64,000 nucleotides of DNA from contig JAODTK010000045.1 of assembly GCA_026419785.1 (NCBI GenBank), forward strand, positions 186,001 through 250,000, in the 5' to 3' direction. The DNA is from Sclerodactyla briareus (Eukaryota; Echinodermata; Holothuroidea; Dendrochirotida; Sclerodactylidae). The notes under the pieces were generated by a model. It saw nothing but the letters and a program-made list of their open reading frames with translations. It was not told where the DNA came from and did no database searches. This document shows positions 1 through 10,699 of this stretch, one piece after another (within the stretch, counting starts at the first letter, position 1; each line of letters opens with the position of its first letter). The position numbers were made by a program, and so were the translations under genes.

Positions 1-1440
1 ACCATATGGTCTTTGAAACTTTGCAGATGGCAACAGAAAGGGCCCGCAAGAGCCTTCGTGCCGCCACATTTCCACGTCGATTCTATATGGAGCGACCGAT
101 TCTGACACAAGCTTAGCATTTCCACACCGGGACTGAACAACAGAGACAAGCCTTTCCTTTGAATCTAATTCCCACTAAATCACCTCACATGGAAACCCTG
201 TCGAAAGCTATTTCAAATAAACATATGTACAGGTTCTTCTTCTTCTGCTTGCCTAACTACGCGCTTGACACTGTACGTCTGACCAAGAAAGTAGCATCAG
301 TGTCACCACCCCCTGCCCAAACTGCATGTCATGAATGTTACCTTTCTCTAAGTCTCTCCAGGAATTCATATCATGATCCAGCATTTCAACTTCTGGTGAT
401 TACCCGTTTCAAGTGTGATCACCAAACTCCCCTACTGAGATATTGGCTGAAGGGACTCCTTCAAATTGGGGCGCCGATTGTTCCTCGTTGATGCTTCCTC
501 TGGAGCCAGCGCCATTTATGGTTACGGCGTCTTATCTACATCCCTTGCTAACACAGCATCCATCTCTCCATCATCTCTCTGGCGATGACTTGCAATGAAA
601 ACCTCCTCTTGCATCATTTTTTGGGTCAGGATATTATGAATAGCTAACTCGGCTAACTAACTTTTCCGCGTATGAACATACAAGTGACCTCCCATTGTTT
701 CCCTTTTTCTCTCTCCCTACATGGGCTTCATCTCCCGCCATAATTCTAACACCCTGGTTCCAAGCGACGAATTCGACCCTCTGTCCAACCCACAAATATT
801 GTTGCAAAGCGCTAAAGCAGCCTTCAGGCAGATCACTCTAAAAAAATAAACTTTTTTTTTTTTTTAAGTTTTATATTCTTAGCAATCCACATCAAAGACC
901 ATACAATAACAACGTGAGACTTTACATATCAAATGCAACTGAGTACTGGAGCCAAACCCCATTGGCCAAACAAATCAGGCCCATTGCCAATGGGCCCAAA
1001 TTGCACAGTGCACCGTTACAAAACAAGGAAAGACCACCCCTGAACAACCACAAACACAACAAAAAGATGCTGCGTGTTCACTCTGCTCTGTATTTGATTT
1101 GATATATGACGGAAACGTTCCAGTCCACGTTATAGCAGACGTACAAGTAGAACCACGCCACCCTTGGACTTAGAACGTAAAATTTTTGGCCTAGATCGTG
1201 TTCCCGAAGTGGATACTGGAGTGTTTAATGAAATTAAGTGGCAAGATAAGGAGTACTGATCAAGGGCGGCGATTGTGTTGGCGATTGGGTTCGGTGGGAC
1301 TGACGATAGATAGCATCACGAGCGCCCCCACAGTTTGTCGCGTAGCGACCATAAAAATTTCGTTTGGGACCCCCCGTAGCTTGCATGGAACGCCGGCCTT
1401 CCCATGACTTATGGGACGTCAGCAAGCATTCTAACATGCT
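1..1440. other. No gene recognised; anonymous AT-rich DNA
   Basis: I see no convincing exon, RNA gene or transposon terminus here. The open frames are short, start at arbitrary places and have no splice signals that agree with them. A poly-A/poly-T patch lies near 840-865. The sequence is consistent with intron or intergenic DNA. Confidence 0.4.
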
Positions 1441-1455
1441 AACATTTTTATTTCA

Positions 1456-1541
1456 GGAAAGGTTCTCTCCAAAACTTACGCCTTAGGATCAATTTCAACA
1501 AGGTTTTGCAGTTGGGTGCCGTGACATTCTGACTACTATGC
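1456..1541 (+). CDS. Possible plus-strand exon (unrecognised product)
   Basis: A good acceptor (pyrimidine tract ending TTTATTTCAG) precedes position 1456. The following frame reads KGSLQNLRLRINFNKV and then LQLGAVTF before a stop. Skipping one base at the stop would continue as DYYA up to a GTGAGG donor near 1541. A second, stronger donor, GTAAGT, lies near 1600. I do not recognise the protein. The need for a one-base correction makes the call weak. A chance open frame next to a chance acceptor is the main alternative. Confidence 0.2.
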
Positions 1542-2841
1542 AAGTGAGGTGTCAGTCATGAGAGGATTATCGAATGGATAAATGCCACCATCACACGTAA
1601 GTCTCGCGCGGACGCGAAATATATTTGCACAGATCCAATTTGTTTTTTTTGACCACGACGACATTAGCATGAGACCGATTGGCGGCCTTAGTTTTATTTA
1701 CTCAAGATGACGGCCCCCCCGTTTTAATATCCTCTTTGTCGGACCTACAGGCCAGAGGAGGGACTTTCTCATCGAGCCAGCCTTGTGCCCAAATGAGTAT
1801 AACACAAGGTAAAACCGCATCTGGCGCGCGTACGCGCCGGAATTTTTGGAACATTATCTAAGACAGGATCCTTTGGATATAACAACTTGTCTCACAAATT
1901 TTTTCTATTCATGTCTTTGCACGAAATTGGTCGTTTCTGGCGAATCTTCGATGGCTATTTTATGGGATTTCCACTCGCACCGTGTGCCTTCCCCTTAATA
2001 TGTGCACCGTGCACGCCAAACCAACTTCAAAAATGGTCGCACCCATAAATTGATTCCTATACTCTATTCTATAATTTGCAGATAGACCAGTTTTTTGCCA
2101 AACAAGTCCGGTCCCGTTAGGTGGTAGACTTTAGCCCCCCGTCGCCCCCAGCATCTTTCTTCTGTGCAGACAAGAAGTTTACACTTTGGGCCATTCATCA
2201 AACATTCAGGCATAATTTGGACTTCACTTTTGGACGGCCTTTTCTTCACTTGAATTTTTGAATCAGTCGTTCTGACAACGCATGTTGGCCGTTCCCCCCC
2301 TGGCTGCTTTCGATGCCGCACCATGTCCCTCCATAGTGATAGTTAATGTGCACCTGCACTGTGTAACTTTCACAGGGTCGCACCATAAATAAATAAAATT
2401 CACAGATCCCGCCAGGGTGGCCTACCCCCGTCGTTCTCACCCCCCTCACCTCGAATGCAATTTGTTTCAACGTTCCGAAGGATAGACAACACCGCTGGTT
2501 AAGTCAACTTATGTAAACAGATAGGATTGGAGGAGACCCTTCTTCTTTCTAATTAAACCACCCAGAGTAAATTCCAGGCTTTTTTTGTTAAGGGACATCA
2601 TAATATGTCGCAGAAGGCACAGCATATGTCTGAAACTAACGAACACACGAAATCGCGCGCACGCGCAAAATTTGGAACATGGAGCAGCAGAGTTCACTCA
2701 ACTTGATCATTTAGGTCATCATGCAAGATTGTTTCAACATGGTTTTGCTGATGGATATGTCGGATACAGTGTCAGCGAAATAGCCGTCGGGCTCAATTAT
2801 TGGGGGTCAAAATGCATGTCGTCTCTCCCACCCAATATTGG

Positions 2842-2884
2842 GGGGGGACGCCGTCCCCCCGCCCCCCCCCTCCCCCCCCCCCAC
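2842..2884. repeat. C-rich low-complexity tract
   Basis: Runs of G and then C interrupted by single bases. Similar tracts recur through the window (7990, 17545, 45547, 59626) at the edges of dispersed repeats. Exact run lengths are unreliable in long-read data. Confidence 0.7.
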
Positions 2885-2934
2885 CCATGATCGCCGCCCC
2901 TGCTTGTCAATGATTAAAAATTTTATGTGTATGA

Positions 2935-3565
2935 TTAACCTTATAACTTTAGCTGCTTCCCTCCACAGAAAGAAAGCATGTGCAGGACCACGATTTCTTC
3001 GATCATGACCAATATGATATATCGCGCCTTGCCGACACCTTTTATTGTGGTAATCGAACTTCTTTTCAAGGGTTTTACTAATACCTGTGTACCAGAGAAG
3101 AAGCATATCAAAGAGACTTGATGGCCATACATAATAACTTTCTACAACGAGAAGTTTAAACAACTGGCTTGGCGATCGAAAAATGAAGCCTGAGTTAAGC
3201 CTCCCTTTATAACATCCTCATCAGACTTTTCCAAGCCTCAACAGTTGTCAAGCTGACCCAAGATTTTAATCTTTTATCTACCGTGCTAGAATACCATACA
3301 GTAGAGTAGTTTTAACTCGCCACTGTACCAAATAGATCGACTTCCGTTTCTTGATTTGATAGTGAGTTTGTTATCTGTAAACCCATCCCTCCAGGCTTCC
3401 ACCCCCTCCACCGCCTCACCAAGCATTTGAGACAATGTCAGCACATCGTCGCGAGACAACAGAATGCCACTCATCATCTGCAATATAGCATGAGTTTGAA
3501 ATAAAATTCAAAGAGACCACCATGTCATTAATATAGCGAAGAAAAAGATGGGACCCTGGGGTGTA
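2935..3565 (-). mobile_element. LINE (CR1/L2/Jockey-like) reverse-transcriptase fragment, frameshifted
   Basis: Read on the minus strand, positions 3565 down to 3500 give PGSHLFLRYINDM, matching the PQGS...YINDM block of non-LTR reverse transcriptases with residues missing. Next come the catalytic Y-ADD at about 3480-3465 and, after a one-base shift, SGILLSRDDV. The typical DNKLTI block lies near 3360. Further on (about 3160-2950) is a post-polymerase segment with LWYTGISKTL, as in the C-terminal region of CR1/L2-type elements. At least three frame changes separate the blocks. No endonuclease domain is present, so the copy is 5'-truncated, the usual outcome of incomplete target-primed reverse transcription. 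A plus-strand frame over 2950-3160 looks protein-like but is antisense to this element. Confidence 0.8.
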
Positions 3566-3639
3566 CTACCCTGGGTGAACTACATGAGTACATTTATGAA
3601 GGTTCCAGACATGCTACAAGCCATCTACACAAGTTACTT

Positions 3640-4860
3640 GATATCTTGTTAGACAAATAAGGATCTGAACCCAACTCACACTCATCGCAGCTCCCTGATT
3701 TGCGTTATAGCTGCTGAACAATTTGTTTTCGACCCCCCTGTCATTAAAGCCACGCGGCTGGATGCAACTCCGCACGCTTATCGTGGTGATATCAAGCTGT
3801 ATCTATATAGGTCCCAACCCCTTGAATACGATGTTCCTATGGTGAGTTATTGGCCTTCAAGCTTGGTCCATTAATCAGAAATTGGGAGAATCCCAAGTGC
3901 GCATAACGCATATGACGTCACACCATCTATGGACAACTAAGGAAATTATGTTATGTTCTTCATTGTTTCATTTTGCTGAAACATATCAACATTTTAGCAG
4001 CATTCGCTCTTTTTTCGGTGGGGGACCAAGTACATCACATTATATACTACAGCACATCATTCTCCCGGCATGAACTAAATGTTTTTCAAATTAGAAAATA
4101 ATGGAATTTCAAGAGAGAGCAGATTGTGCGCAGGGTTGTGGGCCTATGACATTATTCATTATTTGTGCACGATGTGGAGGTCTCTCGGTGTTGCGCAATA
4201 CCATGCACAACTTAAAGACTGTAACTCCGTAAGGGGAGGCGTACAACTTGGGTTTGGACTGACGCCATCATAATTCATCCTGCAGTTTGGTCCTTTAAGG
4301 TGCAGTCACACTGTAAACGATTAACGACCCTAGTAAACTCCGAACACTCAATAGCATCGGTCCAAGCGAGGACGGATAACGACAAGTGCGGACCGATCGT
4401 GGCGTACTTATAAGCTATCTGTATAACTTAAACAAAGAACGTTCCAATCAGGAAAGGTTTACTGCGAATCACAGCCTCTTCAGCTCACCACCGCCATTAA
4501 CACCGTACGTCATAACACTCACTCACGTCAACGGGAGAAGAGACACATACTGGCCGCTTGAGCTCTCAACCCTTCTTGTGTGCGTTTCGTAATAGCCCTG
4601 ATCCAAATTTATCATTGTCATCAGAGTGTGACCGTTGATTTGTGCTGAGAAACAGTCTTCTCCCGCGATGACTTACACTCCTTGATCATTTTACTATGCA
4701 CTCTCCTACCAGCTTCTGCTAGATTGCTGACGACATGTAACCTATTGTCGGTCATAGCTCCATCTCGTTTCTTACTAAAGTTTTGCTACACAATTCGAGA
4801 AACGCGATTACCTCTTCACCTTTTCTAATGTCAAACTAAAGTCAAGATGGCACTCAATAC
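3640..4860. other. No gene recognised
   Basis: I see no coding segment with splice support, no RNA gene and no clear transposon end in this interval. Confidence 0.4.
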
Positions 4861-4974
4861 CATTACACCTTACCGACCCGACATACCCGATGGCCGTCAG
4901 GGCACCGGCAACACTCGTCCTTACAGCCTGGAAACACGATAAGATCATCAAAGGGGCGTGTCAATTTCCCCAGG

Positions 4975-5175
4975 GTCCAATGTTTCCCGGAGGGGTTTCG
5001 ATGTTCCAGAGGTCGATGTTCCCAGGATTCGATGTTCCAGGTTTCGATGTCCCGGGGTTCGATGCCAAGGGTTCGAGTTCCCGAGGTTCGATGTTCCCAG
5101 TGGTTCGAGTTTCCCAGGGTTCGATGTTCCCGGGTTCGATGTTCCCAGGGTTCTTTGTTCACCAGGGTTTGATGC
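4975..5175 (+). repeat. Minisatellite of GTTCGATGTTCCCAGG-type units
   Basis: About a dozen imperfect head-to-tail copies of a 14-18 base unit (GGTTCGATGTTCCCA and variants). Open frames across it, such as repeated MFPGFDVPG, are by-products of the repeat. Reverse-complement units reappear at 5460-5545. Confidence 0.85.
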
Positions 5176-5459
5176 TGCCGGTTGCCCTAGTCGCTAGTGA
5201 TCTAGGGTAATATCTATAAAAAAACACTTTAAAACGTCAATAAGTGTGTGAACCGCTATTAAAGCGGATATATATTTTTTGACGGCCATGATCATTTTAC
5301 AACTGGCATATTCACTTGTGTAGGAAGCCGTGTGTTTTGCTCACATGTATCGGACATCGCATTGTTCATAGTTGCTTTATCATTCTTCACAGTGTGGACG
5401 TTGCCTACGGGTAAGGTATCTCGAGAGAAAACTAAATTCATGATCATTAAATATAACAA

Positions 5460-5545
5460 AACCGGGGAACATCGGACCCTGGGAACTCGAACCCTGGGAA
5501 CGGCATTGAATCCTACGAACATCGAACCCTGGAACAACGAACCTC
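5460..5545 (-). repeat. Inverted copy of the 4975-5175 minisatellite
   Basis: Four to five units of CGAACCCTGGGAAC type, the reverse complement of the upstream array. The two arrays enclose about 285 bases of non-repeat sequence, giving an inverted-repeat arrangement. Confidence 0.8.
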
Positions 5546-6713
5546 GTATTCATCGATCAATAAAAATATACCAACAGCACCAATGGTGCTGTATGCTCAA
5601 ACGCACAAATGTACCGAGATGAATGTACAACAATGCGATAGGTTCAAGTATGTTTGTTTCAAACTATGCCTATTGTGCCCCTTTATGAACTTTTTGGACC
5701 GATGATCTTCATAGTGGCCAAAGTGTCTTAGCAGTCAATAACATGTTCACAGAATGGCCCAGGCCACAGTGACACGGGCCTTGAGACCTAAATTCCTGAG
5801 CACCCCATTGAAGTACCATTGGACCCCCATTATAATGAACATGAGCACTGTGCACCGAACATCTCTCACCCAAGGACAATTACTTGTACCCTGAAGATCA
5901 TCAATTGCAATCTTGTTTTGGCAGAGATGCAGTTCAGTGTAACCATGTGGTGAAATTTCCTAAAATGGGCACGGGCCAGTGCGACCTTAGAACCAAAAAA
6001 TCCTGACCATACCCCAGAGGTAGGGCTGTTAGACCATCATTCTGCTGAAATGTCGCACTGTCACTGAAATTCTAGAGAGAGAGCATTTTTTGGAATTGCC
6101 ACATGACGGGCCCCAGGCCCAGCCCTGGGCTCGGACCTGATCCCTGGCACCCGCTGACCCAGGTACAGCTGTTAGACTATAATTATGACTGAACATCAAG
6201 CACTGTGCACTAAATTGTAGAGATACACCCAGATATCTTGGCACGTAATTTCATATCATGGACCCTAGGCGGCCCCAAACTGGGCCTTGACCAAAAATTC
6301 CGGACATCCCCTATGGCCCTCCACCCCAGGATCCTTACATATAGACCTTTTGGAGAACATCGATTGAATCTTGTGGGAGGAGAGTCATTTCAAGTACTAT
6401 TGTGCATTTCAGAAGATGGGCCACTCGGGCCCGAGTGGGACCTGGACCAAAATTCTGAAGCACCCCGAAGGTACGGCTGTTTAGACCATCATGTATGACG
6501 AACATCAGCACTGTGCCCAAAATTTGTAGGGAGGAGATACTTTTGAAAATTTTTACACTAAGGCCCTACTCTGCCCCTTTTATGACCTTGACACTCTGAC
6601 TTTCACAAAGTTCAAACATGTCCCCATGGATTCAGAACATTGTGTCCAAGTTTGGTTTGCATCCACATCCCAGAATGACTGTTGGGGGGCCAAAGGCAAT
6701 TGTTGACAGTCTG

Positions 6714-6773
6714 GATAGATAGATAAATAGATAGAATAGATAGATAGATAGATAGATAGACTAGATAGATAGA
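6714..6773 (+). repeat. GATA microsatellite
   Basis: Imperfect (GATA)n of about 60 bases inside the 3' part of the GATA-tailed dispersed repeat. It is matched by similar tails at 20563-20696 and, very reduced, near 54437. Confidence 0.95.
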
Positions 6774-6788
6774 GTTCATGCGATTCAA

Positions 6789-6821
6789 TAGCTCAAACCT
6801 GCTATGCTGGTTGAGCTAACA
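6789..6821 (+). other. Small hairpin in the tail of the GATA-tailed repeat
   Basis: ATAGCTCAAACC, a short loop, then GGTTGAGCTA can pair as a stem of about 10 base pairs. The same palindromic block, with changes, follows the GATA tail at about 54485-54515. It resembles a terminal hairpin, but similarity to the other copy continues past it, so it is not the element end. Confidence 0.5.
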
Positions 6822-7794
6822 AAACGGGAAATCGGACCAATGGAACATCCGAACCCCCTGGGACCTCGGTAGACCCTATCAGAGGCGCAACCCTTCCCAT
6901 TTCCAAGGGCATGCGTGGGGTGACTACGGTCGGAATTTGTCCCCAATCGTGACATTTGGACCCAAAAAACACCCAAACAGGAATTTCCTTATGTTACATA
7001 TTGGCCCCCTAACCTGCGCCTATTAGGTGTTCATTTTCAGATTCAGAAAAATTAAAATCATCACAAACAATAGACTTCCTAGCTCAGATAGTTCAAATTA
7101 ACTCAGCTTCAATGTGGGCCCTTTGCATCTAGTCCACCCTCCATGAGCTCAAATTTTCCAAAGGGGGAGGGGGGGAACCCCTCCCCGTAGAACCCCTCCC
7201 CAAGTCCCGCCCGCCCCCTTAAATTCCTTCCTGGCTACGCCCCTGTCTACAGACTACAGGAACTCCACTCAAATGATCATTCCAATTTGGAGAAAAAGTT
7301 GAGCAGTTCGCGAAGTCAAACTAGAAGAGCACCACCTCGACTGAGCCAAGAACCGCACAAGGTAAAGAACAATTACGATAAGTTGCTAAATGTTCAATCA
7401 TCATCCAAAAGCAGTTCAACACAAGGCCTATTGTGCCCCTATATTGACCTTTGTCTTGTCTTCATATGCTATAGATTTCCTTAGCCGTCCATAAAATTGT
7501 AACTCGTTTGGTCAAGCATCCTCAAGAAATGACCATTGCGAGGAAAGGCAATTTCACCACACAACGGCCTATTGTGTTTTTTTTTAATGACGCTTTGACT
7601 TTGACCATGCACTCAAAGATGTCCCCAACGTCCTGAACATGGGTTCCAGTTTGATCACTTCCATTGAAGAACGACTGCTTGGGGGTCCGTAGCTTCTCTT
7701 CAACAAATGTTTACTTGTTTGAACTTTTAACGTGCATAATGACGCTGCAGTAAAATCTGAGACCTATGTTGGTCAAGAAATTAATTTTTCATTT

Positions 7795-7862
7795 GGTTTC
7801 TACGTTCTAAGCCTGCCACTCGTGAATCGCTTAATATTCACGAGTGGAGGGCGCTTAGAAAC
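7795..7862. other. Strong hairpin (long inverted repeat)
   Basis: The left arm begins GGTTTCT and ends CCACTCGTGAAT. The right arm begins ATTCACGAGTGG and ends TTAGAAACC. Arms of about 30 bases pair almost throughout around an 8-base loop, with a small bulge. It could be a palindromic mini-transposon end or a structured transcript. Nothing coding overlaps it. Confidence 0.8.
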
Positions 7863-7984
7863 CAAAACAATAAGGACCATCCACTACTATGGGCATCCAC
7901 CAGCCACGTAGGCGTAATACCCTTCTCAAAGGTCTTCCTTTATCTGTTCACAAGATATTTTTCAGCAAAACTACTTTTGGCAGG

Positions 7985-9420
7985 GAGGGAGCTGCCCCCC
8001 CCCCCCCCCCTTGGTTTAGAAGGCCGAAGACTAAAATCGACATAATGAGTTTTAATTCACCCGTTTCGTCGGGGTGGGGTAAGTGTCAAAATCGTCTTCT
8101 CCACTTATTTTTATATTACTTTATTTTTCTATTCGTTCTCATCGAGACTCAAAGCGAGACTCAAACTGCCCGCTGTAATATACGTTCCGCAAATGAGGTG
8201 GTTTACCAGGGCCGTAGCGCGCGTAGGGGGGGGGGGTGTCAACCCCTCCCATAATTTTCATTAATTTCATCCGTCGGCAAATTTTCGGTCTGTCGGATAA
8301 AAGGAGAACGCGGAAGGAATAGAATAGAAAAGAAGGAGAGGAGGAAGAGCGAGGAAAAGAAAGGGAGGAAAGAAGACCGAGGGGAAGGAAAAGGAAAGGG
8401 AAGTAGAGTGAAAGGGGAAGGCATGGAAATGGAAAGTGGAATAGAAGAAAAACAAGACGAGCCAGACTTTATTATCGGATATTTGACTTTGGTTCTCATC
8501 TGATTGACCCTTCAGCGTCGCAAAAGAAGAACACGTCGGCAAAATTAATATGTGACGGCCGTCCCGTCGGTGTATTGGGACAGTGACCGATTCTGTCGCT
8601 TTCGGCAAAGGGGACTGAGGCGTACGTAGCGTTGACATTCTATTTTTCTGAGTTTGGTCAGTTCTTTGAGTTTTTGTCTCCTATTTGGTCCTATTTCCAG
8701 AGATACATTATTTCGGAGACCTTATTTGCAGAAAAATTAGAGATTTCCAACTTAACATGAAACAGTCGGTTTTAGGCGGGAATCAATACGCTATGGCCAA
8801 ATGCAAAAGTGGAAATATTGTCTGGAATTTGTACTGAATGGCTGAAATTTGATCAATTGGCCCACTGAAGTGTCAACCATTTCTGCGCGCTTTTTCGCGT
8901 AGCGAGGGTCTGGCTCTAACCCACGAGCGGCAATCAAATGCATTGTTTAGGACGATCGGCAAATTTTCCATCGTTCTCCAAATTGAGAGGTCCCGAGTAC
9001 GTTGTGACGGGCTCGATTAATTACTTACTACTGACGCCCATTTTAAAACAAAATATTGCACCAGAGTGCTCTGGACGTTTCAATATTCAAAATTTTCCGG
9101 AGGGGAGGGGACACCCCCTCCTCTAGACCCGTCCCCCAAGCATCACCATTGGCCGGATCCCGTCGGCAATACCATCTGTCCCCCCCCCCCGCCTCCACTA
9201 AACCAACCACCTTTCTCGCTTGTCATTGCATTTCAAGTTTTTCCAAAAATTTGAGGATGTTTGTCAAAATTTGTTGACGTAGATCACTTAGAAAAGTGTA
9301 TCAAAGTGGCACCATTTTGCATCTGAGCGGTATTACTGACTCAAAAAATCGCAAAGGGGGCGGGGGGACCCCCCTCCCCCATGTCAGACATCCCGCCAAA
9401 TCTGGCCCCCCCCCCCATCC
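7985..9420. repeat. Dispersed GC-tract repeats with a long purine tract
   Basis: The block at 8070-8200 is shared with about 31745-31850 (TGTCAAAATCGTCTTCTCCA against TGTCAAAATACGTTATCCA, then GTTCCGCAAATG). The block at 9290-9440 (GCACCATTTTGCATC, then ACTCAAAAAATCGCAA) is shared with about 34060-34190. A purine-rich stretch runs from 8310 to 8460. The Phe/Ser/Pro-rich minus-strand frames here are composition artefacts. Confidence 0.6.
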
Positions 9421-9599
9421 GTAAAACAACCCTGGCGCGCACCCTGCCACAACAATAAGTATTTGTCTCCGTCCTCACTAATTGCCACCCAAACAATTTG
9501 ACAGAAATTATCAAGTAATATGGCTGTTTATGATTTTGCTCCTGAGCCCCACCCACTCATGATATTAATGAGATTGGCACCGAAATAGTACACAACCTT

Positions 9600-10340
9600 C
9601 TCCACCGTGCAGACTTTATCACCAAGTTTCAGCGGCGCTCATTCAATTTCCCTCTTGAATATAACAGTGTCCCCAAGCTGTTCAGCCACACACCAACACA
9701 GTTTACCGCCACCGTTCCTACATATGTCTCCTTTACTATCACAAGGACTAAAAACCCAAACACCAGAATTGATAGGTTTTCACTTTTTGTCCCAAATTGA
9801 CCCCCCTAAATAAAATAGCATCCATGTACTCACCTCACCATGAGAATCCACTCTACCAATTTTCGACTTGACCCAACAGGCATGTCTGACTTAGATGGCT
9901 TACAAGGTAAAAGGGGTCAAATAATCACCATTTTCCACAACTTCCAATTTTTTCCACAAAATTTCCCCTACAACCACACACAAAATAATAGTTTTCATGT
10001 ACTCATCATGGAAAGGCATACCCCCCGTAAATTTTTGGAACTCTCCCACCTGACACGTTGTACTTATCCTGATTACAACCTAAACGTGCACAAAGAGCAA
10101 ATTAACCAAATTGCCAGATCCCAGCGGCTAGCTGGTGGGTCAACTGCAAATGTAAGTGATGGAAGGAAGTTTATCATTGGCGCAATCAATTCGACGCATT
10201 TTTACGTTTCCCCACTTTCCTCTCAAATTGACCCCAACCCTACTAAAATGAATAGTGTCCATATCACTCTCCTCAGTGTATATAGCACACCTACCAGTTT
10301 AACTGTGTTGTGGGATTGCGGACCAGTTGTGGCATTTCCG
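9600..10340 (+). repeat. Degenerate copies of the 51.5-52.8 kb repeat family
   Basis: At least three eroded matches to the hallmark segment (AATAG...TTCATGTACTCATCATGG) occur near 9810, 9990 and 10245, each followed by the CTTGACCCAAC / TTACAAGG type of sequence seen in the 0.3 kb satellite. The 168-codon open frame across this stretch is therefore repeat-derived and not a gene. Confidence 0.7.
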
Positions 10341-10386
10341 ACTTAGCTTTGATTACAGGTAGCTCATCTCACAGGCTACACACACA

Positions 10387-10675
10387 CACGCCAATGTGCG
10401 ACTGTATGATTATTCTTTGGACTCCATCAAAGGAATAAAGACTGGAAAGCCTGGCACACATTAAAAGCACACCATCTATTCCGGAGTCTCGCTCCTCAGC
10501 AATATTTATGGCTTTGAATTCATTTACAATAGTGATAATAAAACAAGCATAGGCAGTATAAGATCTGACTATTAACTTATGTACCGTCACAGGACCCATT
10601 TCAGTCCTCAGATGATACCGGCATTCTTTCAGGACTGGCATAAAGAGAACCTCATTTATGCAGGGACACGCTAAG
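10387..10675 (-). CDS. Open segment, possible exon; partly repeat-derived
   Basis: On the minus strand a fair acceptor (AAATCCTTCCTTAG) precedes an uninterrupted frame of about 90 codons including EMGPVTVHKLIVRSYTAY and FKAINIAEERDSGIDGVLL. The last 20 or so codons overlap a CA-tailed dispersed repeat also seen near 15560 and 52915, which lowers confidence. I do not recognise the protein. Confidence 0.25.
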
Positions 10676-10699
10676 GAAGGATTTGGAAAATGCCACATA

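Larger units (their letters stand above)
5562..6830 (+). repeat. Dispersed GATA-tailed repeat, copy 1
   Basis: It starts with a segment (GCTGTATGCTCAAACGCAC, then ATGCCTATTGTGCCCC) also found at about 19446 and 47949. Internally it repeats blocks such as GCACTGTGCACC and AATGACCTTTGACCTT. It ends in a GATA microsatellite followed by a conserved piece near 6780-6830. No protein is encoded. It behaves like a non-autonomous mobile repeat, but I could not define its termini or a target duplication. Confidence 0.6.

Noticed and set aside
2950..3163. Plus-strand frame starting LPSTERKHVQDHDFFDHDQY
   Set aside because: It looked coding, but it is antisense to the conserved C-terminal part of the LINE reverse transcriptase on the minus strand.
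6789..6821. Helitron 3' terminus
   Set aside because: There is a hairpin near a repeat end, but no CTRR terminus follows it and similarity to the 54.5 kb copy continues beyond it.
8239..8638. Phe/Ser/Pro-rich minus-strand frames
   Set aside because: They are translations of a purine/pyrimidine-biased tract, with no splice or domain support.
9840..10346. 168-codon plus-strand frame
   Set aside because: It overlaps degenerate copies of the 0.3 kb satellite family, so it is repeat-derived.
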